Shown piece after piece: positions 1 through 6,605 of a stretch of 64,000 bases of DNA. Under the pieces are notes generated by a model. The model had not been told where the DNA came from. It ran no database searches and saw nothing but the letters and a program-made list of their open reading frames with translations. This DNA is from Phaeocystidibacter sp965659415 (GTDB lineage: Bacteria > Bacteroidota > Bacteroidia > Flavobacteriales > Schleiferiaceae), in contig CBFHVA010000007.1 in the NCBI GenBank assembly GCA_965659415.1, forward strand, positions 75,759 to 139,758. The letters run 5' to 3'. How positions within the stretch are numbered: the first letter of the stretch is position 1; each line of letters starts with the position of its first letter. The position numbers were made by a program, and so were the translations under genes.

Positions 1-267
1 GTCATCGTATGTTCGAGAGGTGAGTTTACCTTCAATCATCACCCGATTGCCCTTCTTTAAATATTGATTAGCGTACTTGGCCGTATTGCCCCAGGCAATA
101 ACTCGGTGCCAGTGAGTGGTTTCAACTTTATCGCCTTTGTCGTTTTTGTAATACTCATTTGTAGCCATGGTGAAATTGATTTTCTGTTTGCCAGAATCAA
201 ATTCCTTGAGTTCGGGATCTCTACCTAGCATGCCAATGAGCTGAACTCGATTACTTAGATTTTTCAT
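1..267 (-). CDS. ssb: Single-stranded DNA-binding protein, C-terminal part missing at window edge
   Basis: The 89 visible codons begin MKNLSNRVQLIGMLGRDPE and continue through a typical SSB OB-fold, including the THWHRVIAWGN and YLKKGNRVMIEG stretches. The family coats single-stranded DNA during replication, recombination and repair. The ATG at 265-267 fits the usual SSB start with no N-terminal extension. The acidic C-terminal tail that binds partner proteins lies beyond the left edge, so it cannot be judged. The gene is divergent from the zinc-ribbon gene at 449; the shared 181-base region holds unusual short repeats (see 334-360 and 399-410). Identification is secure; only completeness is unknown. 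Confidence 0.93.
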   Translation of the reverse strand, partial: MKNLSNRVQLIGMLGRDPELKEFDSGKQKINFTMATNEYYKNDKGDKVETTHWHRVIAWGNTAKYANQYLKKGNRVMIEGKLTSRTYDD

Positions 268-333
268 GATAAATGGTTTTGATTAGATAGTAAAGGGACG
301 GTTATTCAATAATCTAAACCAGATGTAATCGGG

Positions 334-360
334 TGCAAACGATTGTAAACGCATGCAAAT
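334..360. repeat. Three heptamer direct repeats at 10-bp spacing
   Basis: TGCAAAC (334-340), TGTAAAC (344-350) and TGCAAAT (354-360) repeat with an exact 10-base period in the ssb upstream region. One helical turn of spacing would put all copies on one face of the DNA. The role is unknown; a regulator-binding site is one option and chance is another. Confidence 0.4.
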
Positions 361-398
361 GCCATTCTGCGCATTTTATGACAAAATTGACGCCTTCC

Positions 399-410
399 TT
401 CAATATTGAA
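399..410. promoter_or_regulatory. Perfect 12-bp palindrome upstream of the zinc-ribbon gene
   Basis: TTCAATATTGAA is fully self-complementary and is followed at 414-423 by the related TTAATATTGA. It sits 39 bases before the ATG at 449 in a divergent promoter region, so it could be an operator. AT-rich palindromes also arise by chance. Confidence 0.25.
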
Positions 411-448
411 TGATTAATATTGAGGACCAAACCAAATTTACTTAAGCT

Positions 449-820
449 ATGAAACCAACTTGCAAGCAGTGCGGAGACGTGCTCAGAGGTCGGACCGACA
501 AGCAGTATTGTGATGATCAATGCAGAAGTGCATTTCACAATGCGCAGAACAGCAACAGCACTAATTTCATGCGCACTACGCACCGTATTATGCGTCGTAA
601 TTGGAAGGTTCTTCATCGTTTTGAGAACGACGGGATCCATGAACTCCCATTAATAGAAGCTCAAAAGCAAGGGTTTAATGAAGACGTTGTGACCGGGATA
701 TACCGAGCGAACGGACAGATGTTGTATCGTTGTTACGAGTACTCTTTCGAGGTCCGTGAAGGCAAGGTATTGTACTTCTACGGAGACGAGGGGATCACTC
801 CCGTTTTAGCCCATGAATAA
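449..820 (+). CDS. Small zinc-ribbon-like protein of unknown function
   Basis: A 123-residue protein. Its N-terminus carries a four-cysteine arrangement (CKQCG at residues 5-9, then CDDQC about residues 21-25), which looks like a treble-clef or zinc-ribbon metal site. The rest is basic and then mixed, with no membrane segment or signal peptide. Similar small proteins with the pattern RxDxxYCxxxCR are common in Bacteroidota. I cannot assign a function; binding of nucleic acid or protein is possible. The last 26 bases overlap the 3' end of the convergent ACT-like gene. The ATG start gives the zinc motif directly at the N-terminus. Confidence 0.8.
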   Translation: MKPTCKQCGDVLRGRTDKQYCDDQCRSAFHNAQNSNSTNFMRTTHRIMRRNWKVLHRFENDGIHELPLIEAQKQGFNEDVVTGIYRANGQMLYRCYEYSFEVREGKVLYFYGDEGITPVLAHE

Positions 821-1454
821 TTTGGAAGGCCCTATTTAAATCATCTTCGGTTACGATAACGGTGAATTCATTAGTTGTGGAAATCACTTCGATGACGTTG
901 ATGCCGTTTTGAGCGAGTTGCTTAAAGAGGTAGTAATAAAGGCCAAGTACGTCCGTATTCGTTTGAGGGAGCTTCACGGTAATTGATGACAACGGTGAGC
1001 GAGATTGCGTCATGCGCTCATTTTCGTAAGCCTTGCGAACAATAGGGGCGAGTTTCTGCGATACGACAACTGTAGTTTCCTCTACACCTCTTGAAAAAGT
1101 GTGAAAAACATCGCCCATCTGTGTAAGTTCTTGTAAAAAGCGCGCTTGGGCTTCGACCAGGGTGGAAGAATTGATGAAAGTATAATCAATCAGTCCGGAG
1201 CGAACAACAATATCCCCCAAGCTCTTTATGTATTGGGTCAACTTGTGTTTCGCGCGATATGAACCAGGAGGGTCCAATCGACGTATAGCCATAATGACTG
1301 CACCTTCTTTAAGCGACTTGCCAAGCTGAGTCTCCAACTCTGGCATGAGCTGGCGAGCTAATGCTGATATATTCAACAAATTTTCATGCAGAGCTTCCTC
1401 TAAAAACGGATGCTCATCAAAGTATTTCAAGAGGAAATCACGTAGAGTGGTCAT
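795..1454 (-). CDS. Conserved protein with a C-terminal ACT-like domain
   Basis: 219 residues. The first ~110 residues are helical and include a basic stretch (MAIRRLD...YRAKHKLTQYIKSLG). The C-terminal ~75 residues (SSITVKLPQTNTDVLGLYYYLFKQLAQNGINV...) have the beta-alpha-beta spacing and the paired phrase EFTVIVTEDDLNRAFQII seen in ACT domains of aspartate kinases and small-molecule-sensing regulators. No kinase domain is present. It is probably a ligand-sensing or regulatory protein; its target is unknown. The 3' end overlaps the convergent zinc-ribbon gene by 26 bases. No recognisable -7 element lies immediately upstream. Confidence 0.72.
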   Translation of the reverse strand: MTTLRDFLLKYFDEHPFLEEALHENLLNISALARQLMPELETQLGKSLKEGAVIMAIRRLDPPGSYRAKHKLTQYIKSLGDIVVRSGLIDYTFINSSTLVEAQARFLQELTQMGDVFHTFSRGVEETTVVVSQKLAPIVRKAYENERMTQSRSPLSSITVKLPQTNTDVLGLYYYLFKQLAQNGINVIEVISTTNEFTVIVTEDDLNRAFQIIHGLKRE

Positions 1455-1538
1455 GGCTTGTTTGGTCAGTATGGTCTGTTTAAATACGAACTGGGCGTCA
1501 AAAATAAGTGATAATATCGAATTTATTGTTACAAAACG

Positions 1539-1546
1539 TACCTTCG
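1539..1546 (+). promoter_or_regulatory. Bacteroidota -7-like element 4 nt before a start codon
   Basis: TACCTTCG differs at one base from TAnnTTTG and ends 4 bases before the ATG at 1551. This places the predicted transcript start at or very near the start codon. It is one of nine such arrangements in the window. Confidence 0.5.
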
Positions 1547-1550
1547 AAAT

Positions 1551-2183
1551 ATGGGAGTGAAAAAAACCAATAGCGTGGCCATTGTCGGCTCGGGAAATGT
1601 CGGCAAATCATTGGCTCAAGGCTTATCCACAGCCGGATATAAGGTTGTGTTCGGAGTGCGAGATATCCATGATTTTTCTGCTAAAGAATGGTTGCATGAA
1701 CATCCGTCAATTGGAGTGGAAGAAATTCGTGATGCTGTAACACATGCCGATGTTGTGATTACCTGTTTTAAGCCTGCGGGTTTAAGAGAGATGTTAGCGC
1801 AAATGGGTGACTTAGATAATAAGGTGGTGATTGATGCAATGAATTCCATTATGAACAAAAAGACTCCATTTGAAACCACTACACATGCTATTGAGGACTT
1901 GACGAATTGCCGAAATGTGGTCAAGTGCTTCAATACTACTGGCGCGAATAATCTTGCTCGTCCGGGGTTTGGAAGGCAATCGATGGACATGTTTATGGCA
2001 GGTGGAGACCCGTATGCAAAAGAAGTAGCTCGCCAATTGGCCAAGGATGTTGGGTTTGCCGAATGTTATGATGTAGGGACCCAGAAGGAGTATGTACTTT
2101 TAGAACAGTTGGCAATGACATGGATCAAGCTTGCAGGTACAGAGCTTGGAAGAGAATTTGGATTCAAACTTCTCAGGCGCTGA
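1551..2183 (+). CDS. NAD(P)-binding oxidoreductase, F420-dependent NADP reductase-like
   Basis: 210 residues. The N-terminal Rossmann motif VAIVGSGNVGKSLAQGL (about residues 9-25) is the dinucleotide-binding loop of the NADPH-dependent F420 reductase/coenzyme F420-dependent NADP oxidoreductase family (F420_oxidored). Later phrases such as ADVVITCFKPAG and NVVKCFNTTGANN match the family pattern. In bacteria without F420 these proteins are generic NADPH-dependent reductases whose substrate is usually unknown. A -7-like element lies 4 bases upstream. The oxidoreductase at 2212 follows after 28 bases, so the two may be cotranscribed. Confidence 0.8.
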   Translation: MGVKKTNSVAIVGSGNVGKSLAQGLSTAGYKVVFGVRDIHDFSAKEWLHEHPSIGVEEIRDAVTHADVVITCFKPAGLREMLAQMGDLDNKVVIDAMNSIMNKKTPFETTTHAIEDLTNCRNVVKCFNTTGANNLARPGFGRQSMDMFMAGGDPYAKEVARQLAKDVGFAECYDVGTQKEYVLLEQLAMTWIKLAGTELGREFGFKLLRR

Positions 2184-2211
2184 GGGGTTTGTTTATCATA
2201 TAAGAAATTTA

Positions 2212-3444
2212 ATGGTTCAACAACGTTCTGTTATTATAGGTGGTGGAGCAGCGGGTTTTTTCGCCGCTATAGCCTGTGCTGAAGCGAACCCGTATAGTGA
2301 AGTGGTGATTCTTGAAAAAACCGCTCAAACACTTGGAAAGGTTAAAATCTCTGGTGGTGGAAGATGCAACGTGACGCATGCGTGCTTTAGCCCAAATGAG
2401 TTGGTCGACTTTTATCCGCGAGGGCAAGTTGAAATGCTTGGTCCTTTTACTCGTTTTGGAACCGCAGATACCATGGAGTGGTTTACCGACAGAGGAGTAG
2501 AGTTAAAGGTGGAAGAGGATAATCGGGTATTTCCGGTAACCGATAGTTCACAGACCATTATGGATTGTCTTACTGAGTTCGCTGAACGAGCTGGTGTGCG
2601 TGTTGATACGCGATCTGGCGTTGAATCGATTGAGCGAGATGGTGACAAGTGGATGGTCAAGCTTGAGTCTAAAACCATCATTGAAGCGGATAAAGTTCTC
2701 GTAGCTACTGGAGGAAGCAAGAAGATGTGGGATTCACTTAAGAAGTTGGGACACCGCATCGTAGAGCCTGTCCCTTCTCTGTTTACCTTTAATATTAGAG
2801 ACCCTCGAATAAATGGCTTGGCTGGGGTGAGTGTGCCAAGCGTTGAATTGTCGTTGCCCGCATTTGAGATGGATACGCTTGGGCCGTTGCTTATTACGCA
2901 CTGGGGACTTAGTGGTCCGGCTATTTTAAAACTTTCAGCCTGGGCAGCTCGCGAACTACACGACACCTCGTATCGATTTATTCTTCACGTGAATTTTGTG
3001 CCTCAGCTGGACGAGGAGATGTTGCTCGATGTAATGAATAACTTCCGGAAGGATGTGGATCAGCAGCGCAAGAGAATTCACAGCAATAGCTTGTTTAGTC
3101 TGCCGATGCGCTTGTGGAAGAACATCTGTGTTGCCGCAAAAATCCCAGAGCGCGCTACTTGGTCTGATATTTCTAAACCACAGCTTCGAAAGTTTGTGGA
3201 TCAATTGCATCGCGCTGAATTTGTGGTATCGGGAAAAAGTACATTTAAAGAAGAGTTCGTTACGGCTGGAGGAGTTGACTTGTCACAAATCGATTTCAAA
3301 ACCTTTGGCAGTAAGCTGCATCCTGACCTTTATTTAGCGGGAGAGGTGTTGAATATCGATGCTTTGACAGGTGGTTTTAACTTTCAAGCGGCGTGGACCG
3401 GTGGGTGGTTAGCTGGGCATGCCATGGCTGGCGACCCGGTGTAG
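2212..3444 (+). CDS. NAD(P)/FAD-dependent oxidoreductase, HI0933/BaiN family
   Basis: 410 residues. The N-terminal FAD-binding motif SVIIGGGAAGFFAAIACAE and the family phrase KVKISGGGRCNVTH (about residues 50-63) identify the HI0933-like flavoproteins (the BaiN/RdsA group). The C-terminal LYLAGEVLNIDALTGGFNFQ is the second conserved FAD contact. Family members reduce or dehydrogenate hydrophobic substrates; the physiological substrate is generally unknown. I start at the ATG at 2212, which puts the Rossmann motif at residue ~5. The frame is open further upstream, but that stretch overlaps the previous gene and adds no conserved sequence. Confidence 0.87.
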   Translation: MVQQRSVIIGGGAAGFFAAIACAEANPYSEVVILEKTAQTLGKVKISGGGRCNVTHACFSPNELVDFYPRGQVEMLGPFTRFGTADTMEWFTDRGVELKVEEDNRVFPVTDSSQTIMDCLTEFAERAGVRVDTRSGVESIERDGDKWMVKLESKTIIEADKVLVATGGSKKMWDSLKKLGHRIVEPVPSLFTFNIRDPRINGLAGVSVPSVELSLPAFEMDTLGPLLITHWGLSGPAILKLSAWAARELHDTSYRFILHVNFVPQLDEEMLLDVMNNFRKDVDQQRKRIHSNSLFSLPMRLWKNICVAAKIPERATWSDISKPQLRKFVDQLHRAEFVVSGKSTFKEEFVTAGGVDLSQIDFKTFGSKLHPDLYLAGEVLNIDALTGGFNFQAAWTGGWLAGHAMAGDPV

Positions 3445-3520
3445 ATATTCATCTCAATGCTTTATCCCTTAAGGAGTTGCTAAATATTTTGGCATTTCTA
3501 ATCCGCTAATGCTAATTTTA

Positions 3521-3560
3521 TTGTCATTCTTTTTATTTTAGCAAAAGTAAAAGATGACAA
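3521..3560. promoter_or_regulatory. Inverted repeat just upstream of the S24 regulator, candidate operator
   Basis: TTGTCAT (3521-3527) and ATGACAA (3554-3560) form an inverted repeat. With a one-base indel the arms extend to 12-13 bases (TTGTCATTCTTTT against AAAAGATGACAA). The right arm ends one base before the ATG at 3562. This position suits autoregulation by the encoded LexA-like repressor. The spacing of 26 bases between short arms is long for a simple dimer. Confidence 0.4.
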
Positions 3561-3561
3561 C

Positions 3562-4353
3562 ATGCACCACTTAGCTTCGAATCTCAAACATTTACGCAAA
3601 TCAAAGGCACTCACACAAGCTCAGTTCGCTGAGAAGCTGGGGTTAAAGCGCTCATTAATAGGGGCATATGAAGAAGGCAGAAGTGAGCCTAAGCTCGCTA
3701 CGCTTCAGCACTTTGCTCATTATTTTGAAGTGAGCATAGATGCTTTGGTCAATACGGATATGTCGCTGGGAGTAGCTAAGGATGCTCTTCAATTGGACTC
3801 TTCCGGACAGTCGCTTCGCATTTTGCCCATAACAGTAGATCGAGATACAGATCGAGAGATGAGTACTGTTGTTCCTGTTAAGGCTTCTGCGGGTTATCTC
3901 AATGGCTTTGGAGATGTGGATTACATTGAAAAGCTTCCGCGCTTTGATCTTCCTTTTCCTGAGTTGTCCGGCGAAAGAAGTTATCGGGTTTTTCAAATCA
4001 AAGGAGATAGTATGACGCCAGTTCCTCCGGGTTCGTACATGATTTGTACATATGTCCAGGATTGGAGTGATGTGAAGAACGACGAGTGCTATGTGTTGGT
4101 TACGCGTGGCGAAGGGGTGGTTTACAAGCGGGTTATCAATGAATTAGCTCGCGGGTATTTTAGGCTAAAATCAGATAACCTAGAGTACAGCACTTACGAA
4201 GTACCCGTTCATGACGTAGTTGAGGTGTGGAGAGCTGTGGGTTACACCTCGTTTGAGTTGCCAGACGGTGTGTCTGTAGGAAGTTTGGGTGCTTTAAGTG
4301 AATCGATAAAGCAGCTTCAGGAAGATGTTCGCGAAATCAAGCAGAAGATTTGA
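3562..4353 (+). CDS. LexA-like repressor: XRE helix-turn-helix plus S24 peptidase
   Basis: 263 residues. Residues ~7-62 form an XRE/Cro helix-turn-helix (LRKSKALTQAQFAEKLGL...). Residues ~100-225 form an S24 LexA/UmuD-type self-cleavage domain: a candidate Ala110-Gly111 scissile bond in KASAGYLNG, nucleophile Ser150 in KGDSM, and general base Lys189 in VVYKRV. All elements for RecA-stimulated autocleavage are therefore visible. Canonical LexA has a winged helix rather than XRE, and this type commonly takes its role in Bacteroidota. It lies 8 bases upstream of a Y-family polymerase, so I infer it controls this damage-response cassette and itself (see the inverted repeat at 3521-3560). The C-terminus ends in a short predicted helix. 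Confidence 0.88.
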   Translation: MHHLASNLKHLRKSKALTQAQFAEKLGLKRSLIGAYEEGRSEPKLATLQHFAHYFEVSIDALVNTDMSLGVAKDALQLDSSGQSLRILPITVDRDTDREMSTVVPVKASAGYLNGFGDVDYIEKLPRFDLPFPELSGERSYRVFQIKGDSMTPVPPGSYMICTYVQDWSDVKNDECYVLVTRGEGVVYKRVINELARGYFRLKSDNLEYSTYEVPVHDVVEVWRAVGYTSFELPDGVSVGSLGALSESIKQLQEDVREIKQKI

Positions 4354-4361
4354 AATAGACG

Positions 4362-5633
4362 ATGAATAGCGAACGACAAACACCATCAAGGAGAAAGCGG
4401 TTTTCTCTGCATTCCTCTACCGATCGTTCTATTGCGCACATGGATCTCGACACATTCTTTGTGTCTGTTGAGCGATTAATGGATAGCAGACTGAATGGGA
4501 AACCTATTTTGATAGGAGGCACAAGCAGTCGGGGGGTGGTGGCTTCGTGTAGCTATGAAGCCAGAAAGTTTGGTGTGTACTCGGCCATGCCTATGAAAAT
4601 GGCACTCGAAATGTGTCCTGAAGCTATTGTCATACGAGGCAACTCTTCGAATTACTCGAAGTACTCCAATCTGGTTACAGATGTTATCAAGGAGTCGGTT
4701 CCGTCGTATGAGAAATCATCTATAGATGAGTTTTATCTCGACTTGACGGGCATGGATCGCTTTTTTGGTTGTTATCAGTTTGCATCAGAGCTCAGGCAAA
4801 CCATTATGAAGGAGACCGGACTTCCTATTTCATTCGGTTTGTCTGTAAATAAAACAGTTTCTAAGGTGGCTACGGGTGAAGCAAAGCCCAATAATCAGAT
4901 GCGTATTGACTTTGGACAAGAGCGTCCTTTTTTGGCGCCTTTATCGGTTCGGAAGATTCCCATGGTGGGAGAGAAAACATACCAAACTCTACGACATTTG
5001 GGTGTTAAGCGCATTCATACGGTTCAAGATATGCCTGTTGAGATGATGGAACGCGTATTGGGAAAACATGGGAGATCCATTTGGGAGAAGGCTAGGGGAG
5101 TGGATAGAACGCCTATTATTCCGTATTCTGAACGCAAGTCGATATCAACTGAACGAACCTTTGATAAGGATACTATTGATGTAGCTAAGCTAGAGAGCAT
5201 CTTGGTGGCAATGGTTGAAAACCTTGCTTTTCAGCTACGTCGCGGGGTTAAATTGACGGCCTGTATAACAGTGAAGATTCGTTATTCCGACTTTAACACG
5301 CATACGCTGCAAGCTAGAATTCCATATACAGCCTCTGATCATGTGTTAATACCCAAGGCGAAAGAGCTGTTTAGAAAACTATATGATCGTCGGCTCTTAG
5401 TTCGATTAGTAGGGATTCGGATGAGCCATTTGGTGAGTGGAGGTCATCAGATGAATTTGTTTGAAGACAATGTAGAGATACAGCAACTGTATCAAGCCAT
5501 GGATAAGATGCGCGATCGGTTTGGAGATCGATCGGTTATTCGTGCTGCCGGGATGCAGGCGAGGACTATTGGGAGGATGGTGAATCCATTTAATGGAGAG
5601 CCGCCAATACTGTTGGCTAATCGACGAAATTAA
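4362..5633 (+). CDS. Y-family translesion DNA polymerase, DinB/Pol IV-like
   Basis: 423 residues. The palm motifs are intact: Asp28 and Asp30 in HMDLDTFFVSVE and Asp122-Glu123 in SSIDEFYLDLTG. This is an active translesion polymerase rather than a catalytically dead ImuB. Helix-hairpin-helix and little-finger regions follow. A beta-clamp-binding pentapeptide, QMNLF, lies near residue 365. The ~26-residue basic N-terminal extension is longer than in E. coli DinB; the ATG at 4362 is only 8 bases after the S24 regulator, supporting one transcript. The polymerase bypasses damaged template bases with low fidelity. With the downstream DnaE2-type polymerase it probably forms an inducible mutagenesis system. 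Confidence 0.9.
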   Translation: MNSERQTPSRRKRFSLHSSTDRSIAHMDLDTFFVSVERLMDSRLNGKPILIGGTSSRGVVASCSYEARKFGVYSAMPMKMALEMCPEAIVIRGNSSNYSKYSNLVTDVIKESVPSYEKSSIDEFYLDLTGMDRFFGCYQFASELRQTIMKETGLPISFGLSVNKTVSKVATGEAKPNNQMRIDFGQERPFLAPLSVRKIPMVGEKTYQTLRHLGVKRIHTVQDMPVEMMERVLGKHGRSIWEKARGVDRTPIIPYSERKSISTERTFDKDTIDVAKLESILVAMVENLAFQLRRGVKLTACITVKIRYSDFNTHTLQARIPYTASDHVLIPKAKELFRKLYDRRLLVRLVGIRMSHLVSGGHQMNLFEDNVEIQQLYQAMDKMRDRFGDRSVIRAAGMQARTIGRMVNPFNGEPPILLANRRN

Positions 5634-5730
5634 TATTATAGATTGAATTTATGAGTCGTAATTATAGTTCTATTTATCAGCGTTTTACAAATCATAAATT
5701 AAACAATAGGATTAATCATAAGTGCAGCTT

Positions 5731-6558
5731 ATGTGTGGTAGGTATGTAACGGTAAGTAAGGTGAAAGCCGTTGAAAAACGGTTCAATGCGGAGGTGTTGA
5801 ATCTGGACGACTGGCATCCAAATGCGAACGTTGGTCCGGGTTCTAAAGCGCCAGTTATCACTGATGCGAACCCTGCGGTAGTAGATCGTTTTCAGTTTGG
5901 CTTTACACCCAATTGGTCTAAGAAGCCTATGTATGTATTTAACGCTAGAGCTGAGGGAGATCACAACAAGGAGAACGATCCAACATATATAGGGGCAAAA
6001 GGAATCATTCAAAAACCGATGTTTCGTAGCTCCATACGCAGCAAGCGCTGTCTTGTAATTGCAGATGCCTTTATTGAGGGGCCTGAGAAGGAAAAACTGA
6101 GCAAGCCTTACGTGGTTTACCTACGTGAACGTAGGCCCTTTGCCTTTGCAGGCATATGGGATGAGTGGATCAACCCCAACACAGGGGAGGAATTGCGCTC
6201 ATTCGCCATTATCACTACCGTGGCAAACGACCTTTTGAAAGCAATAGGACATCATAGGTCGCCCGTAATACTCAAACCAGACCAAGAGCGGGATTGGATA
6301 TCTGTAGATTTACCCCTGAATGATGTGACTTCTATACTAGAGCCGTATGACGCAAAACAGATGAATGCTTACCCCATTCACGCGGCGATAAAGAATCCGA
6401 GGTCAACAGATGTATCACTCTTGAAGCCGCTAGGGAAAAGGGTTTTTCCGGAGTATGATTATGAGATTTACGAAGAATTGCGATTGGAGGGCATGGGGGA
6501 GAGCAGAGCTCGACAACGCAGGAACGATGAAGAGTCGGGGCAGCAAACTTTGTTCTGA
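5731..6558 (+). CDS. SRAP-family protein (HMCES/YedK-like), abasic-site DNA shield
   Basis: 275 residues. The start ATG at 5731 makes cysteine the second residue (MCGRYV), which decides the start: SRAP proteins need Cys2 exposed after Met removal to form the covalent bond with abasic sites in single-stranded DNA. A GTG three codons upstream would bury it. The conserved asparagine (VFNARAE, ~residues 70-76), the CLVIADAFIEG region and the late histidine in AYPIHAAI are present. The family crosslinks AP sites at stalled forks and protects them from error-prone processing. Its location between two lesion-bypass polymerases strengthens a damage-response role. A 97-base gap precedes it, so it may also have its own promoter. 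Confidence 0.92.
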   Translation: MCGRYVTVSKVKAVEKRFNAEVLNLDDWHPNANVGPGSKAPVITDANPAVVDRFQFGFTPNWSKKPMYVFNARAEGDHNKENDPTYIGAKGIIQKPMFRSSIRSKRCLVIADAFIEGPEKEKLSKPYVVYLRERRPFAFAGIWDEWINPNTGEELRSFAIITTVANDLLKAIGHHRSPVILKPDQERDWISVDLPLNDVTSILEPYDAKQMNAYPIHAAIKNPRSTDVSLLKPLGKRVFPEYDYEIYEELRLEGMGESRARQRRNDEESGQQTLF

Positions 6559-6605
6559 TACCCAGTTTTTTAAAGAGATTGAATTAAAGTTGAATACCAA
6601 GCAAA

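Noticed and set aside
2412..2966. Minus-strand open frame of 184 codons
   Set aside because: It is antisense to the HI0933-type oxidoreductase, with low-complexity Ser/Thr-rich sequence and no motif.
4362..5633. Calling the Y-family polymerase ImuB because dnaE2 is nearby
   Set aside because: ImuB lacks the catalytic acidic residues. Here Asp28, Asp122 and Glu123 are present, so it is a DinB-type enzyme.
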